Below are positions 37,434 through 46,205 of a stretch of 64,000 nucleotides of DNA, piece by piece (the stretch's first letter is position 1; the number at the start of each line of letters is the position of its first letter). The DNA comes from an uncultured Christensenellaceae bacterium (lineage in GTDB: Bacteria > Bacillota > Clostridia > Christensenellales > Christensenellaceae), in assembly GCA_910588425.1 (NCBI GenBank), contig CAJUPM010000001.1, forward strand, positions 216,694 through 280,693, in the 5' to 3' direction. The position numbers and the translations under genes were made by a program. Below the pieces are notes generated by a model. The model saw only the letters and a program-made list of their open reading frames with translations. It searched no databases and had not been told where the DNA came from.

Positions 37434-38303
37434 ATGCCAAACGAGCAGAAAACAAAAATCAATATCAACTGGTATCCGGGGCACATGACCAAGGCGCGGC
37501 GCGCTTTGGAAGAGAAACTGAAGCAAATTGATATTGTGGCGGAAGTGCTGGATGCCCGGGCGCCGCTTTACACCAAAAACCCGGATTTTGACGATCTCTT
37601 TGCGCCCAAGGGAAGGCTTTATCTGCTCAACAAGGAAGATATGGCGGATCCGGCGGTAACAAAGGCATGGGTGCGGTATTTTGAGGGGCAGGGAATTGCG
37701 GCGCTGCCTTTTTCGGCGGCAACAGGCAATCCCAGGCAGCTGCAGGCCAAGCTGGAGGCATTCGGCCAGCCTTTTTTAGAGCGCGCCGCAGAGAGGGGCA
37801 TGAATAAGACGCTGCGCCTGCTGGTCTGCGGGATCCCGAACGTGGGCAAATCGGCCATTTTGAATCGCATGATCGGGGAAAAACGGCTGAAAGAGGGCAA
37901 CAAGCCGGGCGTAACCAGGGGGCTTTCCTGGGTGCGGCTGACGCCCTATTTGGAGCTGATGGATTCGCCTGGGATGCTTTGGCCCAAAATCCAGGATGAA
38001 AAGGCCGGGGCGGCCATTGCACTGCTGGGCAGCGTGCGGCAGGAAATTTTGGATGAAGAGCAGATGGCGTTTTACCTGGTGGACATGCTGCGGGAAGCGC
38101 AGCCAGGGCTGCTGATGCAGCGCTATAAACTGGAAGAGCTGGCAGAGGACGCTTGGGATGTTTTGGGGCAGATTTGCAGAAAAAGGGGCTTCCTGGTGCG
38201 CGGCGGAGCATATGATTATGAGCGCGGCGCAAAGACACTGCTAGAGGAGTTCCGCAATGGCAAGCTGGGGCGGTTTTCCTTGCAGGCCCCGCCGCAGGAA
38301 TAG
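37434..38303 (+). CDS. rbgA: Ribosome biogenesis GTPase RbgA (YlqF)
   Basis: This circularly permuted GTPase acts in late 50S assembly. The 289-residue product has the N-terminal signature NINWYPGHMTKARR. The permuted order is G4 (NKEDMAD, near residue 63) before G1 (GIPNVGKSAI, near residue 133) and then G3 (DSPGML). A C-terminal RNA-binding part follows. The ATG at 37434 is preceded by GGAAAGGA. rnhB follows as in Bacillus. Confidence 0.95.
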   Translation: MPNEQKTKININWYPGHMTKARRALEEKLKQIDIVAEVLDARAPLYTKNPDFDDLFAPKGRLYLLNKEDMADPAVTKAWVRYFEGQGIAALPFSAATGNPRQLQAKLEAFGQPFLERAAERGMNKTLRLLVCGIPNVGKSAILNRMIGEKRLKEGNKPGVTRGLSWVRLTPYLELMDSPGMLWPKIQDEKAGAAIALLGSVRQEILDEEQMAFYLVDMLREAQPGLLMQRYKLEELAEDAWDVLGQICRKRGFLVRGGAYDYERGAKTLLEEFRNGKLGRFSLQAPPQE

Positions 38304-38348
38304 AGCGGGCAAAGCAGGAAACGGGCGCTGGAACGGTGAGGATGGCAG

Positions 38349-38954
38349 ATGGATCGGGAATTTTACCAGTTGGAATTGGAATATGCGCAAAAAGGGCAGA
38401 GGATTGCCGGGGCGGATGAAGCGGGCAGAGGGCCGCTGGCTGGGCCGGTTGTGGCGGCGGCCTGCATCATGCCTGCGGATTTTTTCATCGAGGGGATCGA
38501 CGATTCCAAAAAGCTCACGCCCAAAAAGCGGGATGCGCTTTATGAGCAGATTATGGATAAAGCGATTTGCTACGGCGTTGGGGTGGCAGGCGTGGAAGAG
38601 ATTGAGCGGGTGAATATTCTCAATGCCGCCCGCCACGCCTTTGAACTGGCGATCGGACAGCTGGAAGAGCCGTTTACGCTGTATACGGACTATATCACCG
38701 GGCTCTCCTTGCCCTGCCCTTATCAGGCCATCAAAAAGGGGGATGCGAAGGTCTATTCCATCGCGGCGGCATCCATCATTGCAAAAGTAACGCGGGATCG
38801 GATGATGCAGGAATATGACAAAGTGTACCCAGGATATGGCTTTGCGGCGCACAAAGGGTATGGCACCAAGGCGCATATCCAGGCGATTCAGGCGCTGGGG
38901 CCCTGCCCGATTCACCGCATGAGCTTTTTAGGAGGAATTCTGGGTGGAAGATAA
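38349..38954 (+). CDS. rnhB: Ribonuclease HII
   Basis: This enzyme removes ribonucleotides from DNA by cutting RNA-DNA hybrids. The 201-residue product has the catalytic IAGADEAGRGPLAGPV near residue 19, DDSKKLTPKKRD, and the later acidic sites in LYTDYITG and AAASIIAKVTRD. The G-Y-G-x-x-x-H-K-G-Y segment near the C-terminus is typical. Its stop overlaps yraN by 11 nt. Confidence 0.97.
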   Translation: MDREFYQLELEYAQKGQRIAGADEAGRGPLAGPVVAAACIMPADFFIEGIDDSKKLTPKKRDALYEQIMDKAICYGVGVAGVEEIERVNILNAARHAFELAIGQLEEPFTLYTDYITGLSLPCPYQAIKKGDAKVYSIAAASIIAKVTRDRMMQEYDKVYPGYGFAAHKGYGTKAHIQAIQALGPCPIHRMSFLGGILGGR

Positions 38955-39315
38955 CTATAAAAAGCGGCTGGGGCGGCAGGGTGAGGAGCTGGCGGCGCTT
39001 TTCCTGCAAAGGCAGGGAATGAAGATCTTGTGTCGAAATTATACAATAAGGGGCGGCGAGCTGGATATCATCGCGCTGGATGGGCAGACTTATGTTTTCT
39101 GCGAAGTGAAAACGCGCACCAGCCAGAAATTCGGCGCGGGAGTCGAGGCGATTGACAGGAAGAAGCAGCAGGCGCTGCTGCGCACTGCCCAGGTTTATGC
39201 CGCAAAGCAGGGAATTCTGGAAAAGCCCATGCGCTTTGATGTTGTCGATATTCTTTTGGGCAAAGATGGGAAGCATAAATTAAGCTATATCAAAAATGCA
39301 GAGCTTTGCATATGA
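38944..39315 (+). CDS. yraN: YraN family (UPF0102) endonuclease-like protein
   Basis: The 123-residue product has the fold motifs of the UPF0102 family: GRQGEELAALFLQRQGMKIL, then the nuclease-like GGELDIIALDGQTYVFCEVKTR (E-x-D and E-V-K). The resemblance to Holliday-junction-resolvase-like nucleases is known, but the role is unclear. The GTG start lies inside the end of rnhB, and the TGA stop overlaps the next gene (ATGA). Confidence 0.93.
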   Translation: MEDNYKKRLGRQGEELAALFLQRQGMKILCRNYTIRGGELDIIALDGQTYVFCEVKTRTSQKFGAGVEAIDRKKQQALLRTAQVYAAKQGILEKPMRFDVVDILLGKDGKHKLSYIKNAELCI

Positions 39316-42300
39316 TGGAGAGACGAGGAATGCGGGCGAAAAGAAAATTTTTTACGACTTTGATTTTGACGGTGTTACTGCTCATTTTGCCTTTTACGAT
39401 GGCGCAGGCCGGCGGGGAATTCTCCTGGGGAGGAGACTTGCCGCAGGGGTGGGCGGTCTTTACAGACGCGGGAGAGCTCTCGCAGTTTGAGGGATCGGAC
39501 TGGGCTAAGCTAAGGCTGAAGGAGCAGGGGCACCTCCTGCTGGCAAAGCGGGTGGATTTAAAGCCGGAGACGACCTATCGCATTACTGCGGATATTTGGG
39601 CGGACAGCGCGGAAGGCGGCGCGGGGATCAACCTCAACTTCTACGGTCAGATTGCGCAGACGGACGCCGTTTACACAACCGGCCAGCAATGGAAAAAGCT
39701 GAGCCTATACGTCAGAACGAATGTGGACGACGTGCAGGAATATATCCTAAGAGTCGGCCTGGGATCTGAAGATGCGCCCAGCAAGGGGACGGTCTATATC
39801 TCGGCGGTTAATATTCAGGAGCTTGGCGAACAGCCGGCAGGCGAGACGGTTTACCAGCTTATCGGCTCGCTGGGAGCGGGCGTGGATTTGCAGGCCGGCG
39901 ATATCATCGGGAACCTGGCGGAGAAAGAGGCAGAGCCCGTTTATTCCGCGAAGAACTTCAATTATAATAAGATAGGAACGGCGCTTTTTGCGGTGATAGT
40001 CATGCTGGCGGCGTATTTTTTGCTTTCTGGAAGAGCTGGCGCGCGCATCGGGGAATACTGCCGCAGGAATTTTGCGGTGATTCTTTTGGTGGCTGTGGCG
40101 GTGCTATACCGCGTTACCATTGCCAAGGTGGAGCCAGGCCATGGCTCGGATATGCGCTGTTTTAAAGGCTGGGCGATTTCCGCTTATGAGGGCGGGCTGG
40201 CAAACTTCTATACCAGCGGCCAGTTTGCAGATTATCCGCCGGCATATATTTACGTTCTTTATGTGATCGGCTGGCTCAAAGATCTTTTGGGGCTGGCATA
40301 CGATTCCGCCGCTTTTACACTGCTCACGCGCCTGCCTGCCATTTTGGCGGATATCGCGCTGGGCTATGTGGTTTACCGCATTGCAAGCAAGCATATCGGG
40401 AAAAACCTGGCTGCCGCCGCGGGGGCACTGCTGCTCTTTTCTCCGCTTCTGATCCTCAATTCCGCCGCCTGGGGGCAGGTGGACAGCATCTTTTTGCTCC
40501 CGCTGATCGGCTGTATCTACTATTTGCAGCAAAAACGGCATATTCTGGCCAGCGCATACTGGATGCTGGCGCTGCTGCTCAAACCGCAGGCGCTTTTGGT
40601 TGCGCCGCTCATTGGAGTGGTCGTCTTGCTGGATCTGTTCGGCTCCAGGGGAGAATGGAAGAAAAAAGCAGGAAAGGTTTTGGGCTGTATTGCCGCTATG
40701 AGCGCAGTTTACCTCGCTTTGGCGCTGCCTATGATGGGGGAGCAGGATGTGCTCTATGCCATCCGGCGCTGTCTGAACACGGCTGGTTCCTATGATTATG
40801 CTTCCATGAACGCTTTCAATTTCTGCGCTTTGCTCGGGGGAAATTTTGTCTCGCAGAGCGCGCTGATCTTTGGAGTCTCATTCAAAACACTCGGAATCTC
40901 GGGCATTGTCCTCACTATTTTGCTGGTCTCATTCCTCTATTGGAAACGCAGAGAGAGGGAAAACCTGTTTTTGCTTTCGGCAATTCTGTTGGGAGGTATT
41001 TTTACCTTCGGGCATATGATGCATGAGCGCTATATCATTCTGGCGATTGGCCTGGCGCTTCTGGCCGCACTGCAAAAGGATAACCGGCGGCTTTTGCTTT
41101 CTGCCACAGTATTTTGCATGATCGGGTTCCTGAACATCTATCTGGTGCTGCAATTTGGCACAGACCGGGTTTATGACTGGCTGATACGCCTGCTTTCGCT
41201 GGCGGAAGTGGCGGGATACATCTGGTTTACAGCAGAAGCAATTCGCCAGATTTGGACGGGCAAGCGTATTCCGCTGGCGCCTGTGCAGGAGGTTTTCACA
41301 CCGCTGCCCGAGCGCAAGATGGAAGACGCTCAGCGCAGGTTGGAGGCCGAGCCGAATCCGGCGCGCAAAATGAAAAAGAAAGACTATCTGCTCATGCTGG
41401 CGATTACGGCGGTCTATGCCGCCGCTGCGCTGACGAATTTGGGAAGCCATGTGATTCCGGCGCGCGCGGCTGCTTTGCCGACCAAGAATTGCGAGATTTT
41501 GCTGGAGCTTAGAGAGCAGGATTATATTGAGACGCTCAAATACTACGCCGGCTATGGGCAGGGCGATATGCGCATCTATACTTCCATGGACGGAGAGGCG
41601 TTTACGGAGATTGCCAAAGGCACTGTCTCGCATCGGTACCGCAATATGTTCCGCTGGCAGATGGTCGAGATCGGCCAGCAGGCGAAGTATATTCTCATCG
41701 TCAAGGAGCAGGGCCTGGAGATGGAGATCCGCGAGATTGGCCTGATGGACGAATCGGACGGGCTGGTTGCCATCTCTTCTGCGGTTCTGCGGGAGGGGGA
41801 AAGCGAGCAGGAGGCGGCTTATCTCATCGACGAGCAGGATCAGGTTCCCGTCACCACGAGCTATATGGTGGATATGTATTTTGACGAGATCTACCACGCC
41901 CGGACGGCGTATGAATATCTGGAAGGGTATACGCCCTATGAGATCACGCATCCGCCGCTGGGCAAAGCGATCATCACGCTGGGCATCCGGATATTTGGGT
42001 TTAACCCGTTTGGATGGCGGTTTATGGGAGCGGTATTCGGCATCGCCATGCTGCCGCTGCTCTATGTTTTTGCCAAGCACATTTTTGGGCGCACGCGCTA
42101 TGCCGCCATTGCGGCGCTGCTTTTTGCGGCAGACAATATGCATTTTTCGCTGACGCGCATCTCGACCATCGACAGCTACAGCATTTTCTTCATCATCGCG
42201 ATGTATTTCTTCATGTATGAATATATGCAGAAGAATTTCAACCGGGAGAAGCTCTGGAAAACGCTGATTCCCCTGGGGCTCTGCGGCATGTTCTTTGCGC

Positions 42301-43106
42301 TGGGCGCGGCGACAAAATGGCTCTGCCTTTATTCCGCGGTTGGGCTTTGCGTGCTCTTCTTTTACACGGTATTCCAGAGAGTGCAGGAATACCGATACGC
42401 TAAACAGAAGGAACAGCAGGAGATTACAGAGCCTTTTACAAAAAAGCTGGTTTTGACGCTGCTCTTCTGCGTCGTGGTTTTCCTGATCATTCCGGCGCTG
42501 GTTTACTGCGCGTCTTACCAGCCTTATGCCAGCGCGGCAGGCGGGGATTATGGCCTGAAGGAAATTTGGGAAAACCAGAAATATATGCTAAACTATCATA
42601 GTAATCTGGATCCGGATACCGTGCACGCATACTCCTCTGCGGCGTATACCTGGCCGCTCTGCATTCGCCCGGTGTTCTTCTTCTGGGCGCAGAATGCCGC
42701 GCCCGGGATGGAGGGTGTGCTCTGGTGCATGGGCAACCCCATTCTTTGGTGGGGCGGGATTGCGGCGGTGCTCTATTTGCTGGGCCGCAGAAAGAAGGAT
42801 GCGGCAAAGGACCATGCGATGCCGCTGGTGATCATCGCGATGCTCACGGGCTTTGCGCCCTGGCTCTTTATTACAAGAGAAGTATTTATCTACCATTATT
42901 TTGCGGTTGTGCCGTTTTTGATCTTGCTGATCGTCTATGCCATCCGGCATTTGGATCAGCAGGGCAAATGGGGAAGGGGCATTGGCATTGCGTTTGTGGC
43001 GCTTTGCGTTCTGGCGTTTGCGGCGTTCTACCCTGCCAATACGGGGATAGTTGTCCCGCAGGCGTGGCTGGAGGCGATTCGCTGGCTGCCCACCTGGCCG
43101 ATGTAG
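39312..43106 (+). CDS. Fused double GT-C glycosyltransferase (GT39/PMT-like)
   Basis: The 1264-residue membrane protein joins two GT-C-type units. The first half has a signal-like helix, an extracellular beta-sandwich (about residues 30-180), then many helices with the GT-C loop region DMRCFKGWAISAYEGG and FADYPPAYIYVLYVIG. After a linker near residue 680, the second half starts a new helix bundle, an outer domain resembling discoidin (about 720-820), then the PMT/GT39 motif FDEIYHARTAYEYL and ITHPPLGKAII. Such enzymes move sugars from lipid carriers to proteins or glycans outside the membrane. ATG 39312 overlaps the yraN stop; ATG 39330 is an alternative. gtrA follows. Confidence 0.88.
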   Translation: MMERRGMRAKRKFFTTLILTVLLLILPFTMAQAGGEFSWGGDLPQGWAVFTDAGELSQFEGSDWAKLRLKEQGHLLLAKRVDLKPETTYRITADIWADSAEGGAGINLNFYGQIAQTDAVYTTGQQWKKLSLYVRTNVDDVQEYILRVGLGSEDAPSKGTVYISAVNIQELGEQPAGETVYQLIGSLGAGVDLQAGDIIGNLAEKEAEPVYSAKNFNYNKIGTALFAVIVMLAAYFLLSGRAGARIGEYCRRNFAVILLVAVAVLYRVTIAKVEPGHGSDMRCFKGWAISAYEGGLANFYTSGQFADYPPAYIYVLYVIGWLKDLLGLAYDSAAFTLLTRLPAILADIALGYVVYRIASKHIGKNLAAAAGALLLFSPLLILNSAAWGQVDSIFLLPLIGCIYYLQQKRHILASAYWMLALLLKPQALLVAPLIGVVVLLDLFGSRGEWKKKAGKVLGCIAAMSAVYLALALPMMGEQDVLYAIRRCLNTAGSYDYASMNAFNFCALLGGNFVSQSALIFGVSFKTLGISGIVLTILLVSFLYWKRRERENLFLLSAILLGGIFTFGHMMHERYIILAIGLALLAALQKDNRRLLLSATVFCMIGFLNIYLVLQFGTDRVYDWLIRLLSLAEVAGYIWFTAEAIRQIWTGKRIPLAPVQEVFTPLPERKMEDAQRRLEAEPNPARKMKKKDYLLMLAITAVYAAAALTNLGSHVIPARAAALPTKNCEILLELREQDYIETLKYYAGYGQGDMRIYTSMDGEAFTEIAKGTVSHRYRNMFRWQMVEIGQQAKYILIVKEQGLEMEIREIGLMDESDGLVAISSAVLREGESEQEAAYLIDEQDQVPVTTSYMVDMYFDEIYHARTAYEYLEGYTPYEITHPPLGKAIITLGIRIFGFNPFGWRFMGAVFGIAMLPLLYVFAKHIFGRTRYAAIAALLFAADNMHFSLTRISTIDSYSIFFIIAMYFFMYEYMQKNFNREKLWKTLIPLGLCGMFFALGAATKWLCLYSAVGLCVLFFYTVFQRVQEYRYAKQKEQQEITEPFTKKLVLTLLFCVVVFLIIPALVYCASYQPYASAAGGDYGLKEIWENQKYMLNYHSNLDPDTVHAYSSAAYTWPLCIRPVFFFWAQNAAPGMEGVLWCMGNPILWWGGIAAVLYLLGRRKKDAAKDHAMPLVIIAMLTGFAPWLFITREVFIYHYFAVVPFLILLIVYAIRHLDQQGKWGRGIGIAFVALCVLAFAAFYPANTGIVVPQAWLEAIRWLPTWPM

Positions 43107-43117
43107 CGGAGAAGAGC

Positions 43118-43507
43118 ATGAAAGTAGGAAAAAAAGAACTCTGGCAGCTTTTGAAATTCTGGCTTTGCACGCAGATTGCGGTGGTGGCCGATGCGGGCAG
43201 CTTTGCAGTGATGTATGCGCTGGCCCCGGCTTACTATATGCTTTGCAAGGCGCTTTCCTATTGCATCGGCGCGGTTGTCAGCTATTTTACTAACCGGCGC
43301 TTTACCTTCCAGACAACGCAGAGCCAGAGGGGCATTATTTGGAAGTTTACCGTGGTCAATCTGGTTTCCATGGGGGTATCGCTGGGGGCGATGGGAATCA
43401 TGAGCAAAAATTTTGGCATTCCCGTCTGGCTTTCCTACATTCTTTCCGGTTTTTTTTCCTTTATCACCAATTTCCTGGGCAACCGGCTCTGGGTCTTTCA
43501 CGAATAG
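43118..43507 (+). CDS. GtrA family membrane protein
   Basis: The 129-residue product has four membrane helices and the GtrA-type motif SYFTNRRFTFQTT near residue 60, ending GNRLWVFHE. GtrA proteins often help move lipid-linked sugars across the membrane. Being only 12 nt after the double glycosyltransferase, it may supply that enzyme with lipid-linked sugar, an inference from context. GGAG precedes the ATG at 43118; longer frames upstream overlap the glycosyltransferase gene. Confidence 0.9.
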   Translation: MKVGKKELWQLLKFWLCTQIAVVADAGSFAVMYALAPAYYMLCKALSYCIGAVVSYFTNRRFTFQTTQSQRGIIWKFTVVNLVSMGVSLGAMGIMSKNFGIPVWLSYILSGFFSFITNFLGNRLWVFHE

Positions 43508-43518
43508 GAGGGGGATAG

Positions 43519-45054
43519 ATGCTTGCAACTGTAAAAAGCTATGGGCTTGCCGGGCTGGCTGGATATCCCGTGATGGTGGAAGTAGACAGTTCGCCGGGGC
43601 TCCCGCACTGGGAGGTCGTCGGCCTGCCGGATGCCGCCGTCAAAGAGAGCAGGGAGCGCGTGCGCGCGGCGCTGAAAAATTCCGGGTTCGCGTATCCGCA
43701 GGGCAGGCTGGTTGTCAACCTGGCCCCGGCAGACTTGCGCAAAGAAGGGCCGATTTATGATTTAGCCATTGCCGTTGGAACGCTGGCGGCCAGCGGGCAG
43801 GCAGAGCTCCGGGAATTCTCCGAGGCTACTTTTATTGGGGAGCTTTCGCTGGACGGGCAGATTCGCCCGGTCAACGGGATTCTGCCTATGGCCATCGACG
43901 CCCGGCAAAGAGGCGTGAAGACCATGGTCGTCCCGCAGGAAAACGCGGCAGAGGCGGCATATGTCGAGGGGCTGCGCGTGCTGGGCGTTGGCACGCTGAC
44001 CGAACTGACCGAGATTTTGGAGGGAACAGTTCGGGCCAAATTTGCGCTGCCCGCCAAGTTTGGCAAAAAGCAGGGCAAGAGAGAAGGCGTGGATTTTTGC
44101 GAGATTAAGGGACAGCAAAACGCCAAGCGGGCGATGGAGATCGCCGCCGCGGGCGGGCACAACGTCCTGCTGATTGGGCCGCCCGGCTCCGGAAAAACCA
44201 TGCTTGCCCGGGCGCTTCCCACGATTCTGCCGGATCTCACATTTGAGGAGGCGCTGGAGGTAACAAAAATCCACTCTGTCGCGGGGCAGCTGCGGGAGAG
44301 CGGTATTCTCTGCGAGCGGCCGTACCGCAGCCCGCATCATTCGGCCTCGACTGCCGCGCTGACTGGAGGCGGGATGCGGGCGCGGCCGGGAGAGGTGAGC
44401 CTGGCGCATGGCGGCGTTCTGTTTCTGGACGAGCTGCCCGAGTTCCGTCGGGAGGCGCTGGAAGCATTGCGCCAGCCTATCGAAGATGGGTTTGTATCCG
44501 TGGCGCGGGTGAATGCGAAAGTGGAATACCCGGCGCGGTTTATGCTAGTCGCATCCATGAACCCCTGCCCTTGCGGCAATTACGGCGATCCCGAGCGGCC
44601 CTGCACCTGCACGCCCTACCAGATTTCCAGATATCTTGCCCGCATCAGCGGGCCGCTTTTGGACCGCATCGATCTGCATGTGGAGGTTGCGCGGCCCAAA
44701 TATGAGGAACTGCATACGGCCCCGGCGCCGGAAGATTCGCAGGCGGTTCGCCGGAGAGTCAATGCGGCGCGGGCACTGCAAAAGGAGCGCCTGGCCGGAA
44801 GCGGCATTTTCTCCAACAGCCAGCTGTTTGGAGAGGCTTTTGAGCGGCACTGCGCGATAGGAAAGCAGGCAAGCGAGCTGCTCAAAGCGGCGTTTACGGC
44901 GCTGAACATGAGCGCGCGGTCGTATAAGCGCATCTTGATGGTTGCGCGCACCATTGCAGATCTTGCCGAGGAGCAGAGCATCCGCGAGGAGCATATTGCC
45001 GAGGCAATTCAGTACCGTACGATGGATCGCAAATATTGGGGAGGAGGGGCATGA
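43519..45054 (+). CDS. comM: Mg chelatase-like AAA ATPase (YifB/ComM family)
   Basis: The 511-residue product has an N-terminal ChlI-like domain (GLPDAAVKESRERVRAAL), the Walker A GPPGSGKTMLARALP near residue 219, Walker B LFLDELPEF, a zinc-type CxC cluster (NPCPCGNYG) and a C-terminal lid. In naturally competent bacteria ComM is a branch-migration helicase. It is followed immediately by dprA, another transformation gene, with an ATGA overlap. Confidence 0.93.
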   Translation: MLATVKSYGLAGLAGYPVMVEVDSSPGLPHWEVVGLPDAAVKESRERVRAALKNSGFAYPQGRLVVNLAPADLRKEGPIYDLAIAVGTLAASGQAELREFSEATFIGELSLDGQIRPVNGILPMAIDARQRGVKTMVVPQENAAEAAYVEGLRVLGVGTLTELTEILEGTVRAKFALPAKFGKKQGKREGVDFCEIKGQQNAKRAMEIAAAGGHNVLLIGPPGSGKTMLARALPTILPDLTFEEALEVTKIHSVAGQLRESGILCERPYRSPHHSASTAALTGGGMRARPGEVSLAHGGVLFLDELPEFRREALEALRQPIEDGFVSVARVNAKVEYPARFMLVASMNPCPCGNYGDPERPCTCTPYQISRYLARISGPLLDRIDLHVEVARPKYEELHTAPAPEDSQAVRRRVNAARALQKERLAGSGIFSNSQLFGEAFERHCAIGKQASELLKAAFTALNMSARSYKRILMVARTIADLAEEQSIREEHIAEAIQYRTMDRKYWGGGA

Positions 45055-46157
45055 TGCTGGGCGGTTATGAGTTTTACTGGTATTGGCTGGCCAGCACGCC
45101 GCGCTTTGGCGCCAAGCGGATTTTGGCCTTGGCCGGCCAGGAGCTGGATTTTGCAGAGCTCTTCGAGCGGGCAGCGCGGGGAAGAAGCCTGGAAGTTTTC
45201 GGGCTCTCGCCGAACATGGCAAAGAGCCTGAAGGATCGGGCAAACCGGGAGCTTTTGGAGCAGGAACTGGAGGAATTGGAGCGGGCCGGGATTGGCATCT
45301 GCACGATGATAAGCCCGGGCTACCCCAAGCTTTTAAAGGAGATTGCCGCTCCGCCGGCTATGCTCTACTATAGGGGAAACCTGGATGTGCTGGGAGAGCA
45401 GGCGCTGGCAGTTGTGGGAAGCAGAGAGGCATCCCGCAAGGGCGCGGCAAACATCCGCCAGATTTCCCGGGAACTGGCTGAGGCGGGCGTGTGCATCGTC
45501 TCTGGCATGGCCCGCGGCATCGATTCGGCGGCGCATCGGGGCGCGCTAGAGGCAGAGGGCGGCAGGACGATCGCCGTGCTGGGCAGCGGCGTCGACGTCG
45601 TATACCCAAGAGAGAATGAAGATATTTACGAGCAGATCTGCCAGAGGGGCGCAGTAATCAGTGAGTATAAGCCGGGCATGACGCCGCTTCCGGGAAACTT
45701 CCCTGTGCGCAACCGCATCATGAGCGGCATGGTGCCGGGTGTTCTGGTTGGCGACGGCAGGGCCAAAAGCGGTGCGCAGATCACGGTGCGGCTGGCGGCA
45801 GAAGAGGGGCGAGATATTTTCGCACTGCCCACCGAGGCGATGAATCCGCTCTATGAACTGCCCAATCTGCTCATCGCGGATGGCGCATATGTTTGTCTTG
45901 GCAGTAACGATATTTTGAATTTTTATGGCTGGGAGGCTTCAAAAGCGCCCAAAGGCCAGATTTCCGCGCCTGTGGGGCTTGATTTTTTAGAAGGGGAACT
46001 GTATAATCTGCTTTTGAAAGGCGAAATGGAGATAGAGCAGATTGCAGACAGCCTGGGCAAACGGCCGCAGGAGCTCTCTCTGGCTTTGATGAAATTGGAG
46101 CTGAAGGGGCTTGTGGTTCGGTTGGCAGGAAATAGATATGCCATAGCGCAAGGATAA
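45051..46157 (+). CDS. dprA: DNA processing protein DprA (Smf)
   Basis: DprA protects incoming single-stranded DNA and loads RecA during transformation. The 368-residue product has the Rossmann-like core with AVVGSREASRKGA, SGMARGIDSAAHRGAL and TIAVLGSGVDVVYPREN, and a C-terminal winged-helix part. The ATG at 45051 overlaps the comM stop. No late competence gene operon is in the window. Confidence 0.96.
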   Translation: MMLGGYEFYWYWLASTPRFGAKRILALAGQELDFAELFERAARGRSLEVFGLSPNMAKSLKDRANRELLEQELEELERAGIGICTMISPGYPKLLKEIAAPPAMLYYRGNLDVLGEQALAVVGSREASRKGAANIRQISRELAEAGVCIVSGMARGIDSAAHRGALEAEGGRTIAVLGSGVDVVYPRENEDIYEQICQRGAVISEYKPGMTPLPGNFPVRNRIMSGMVPGVLVGDGRAKSGAQITVRLAAEEGRDIFALPTEAMNPLYELPNLLIADGAYVCLGSNDILNFYGWEASKAPKGQISAPVGLDFLEGELYNLLLKGEMEIEQIADSLGKRPQELSLALMKLELKGLVVRLAGNRYAIAQG

Positions 46158-46205
46158 GATAGAAGAAAAGAAGGCGGGCGTGCTGGCCTGCCGGGGAGAG
46201 GGATT

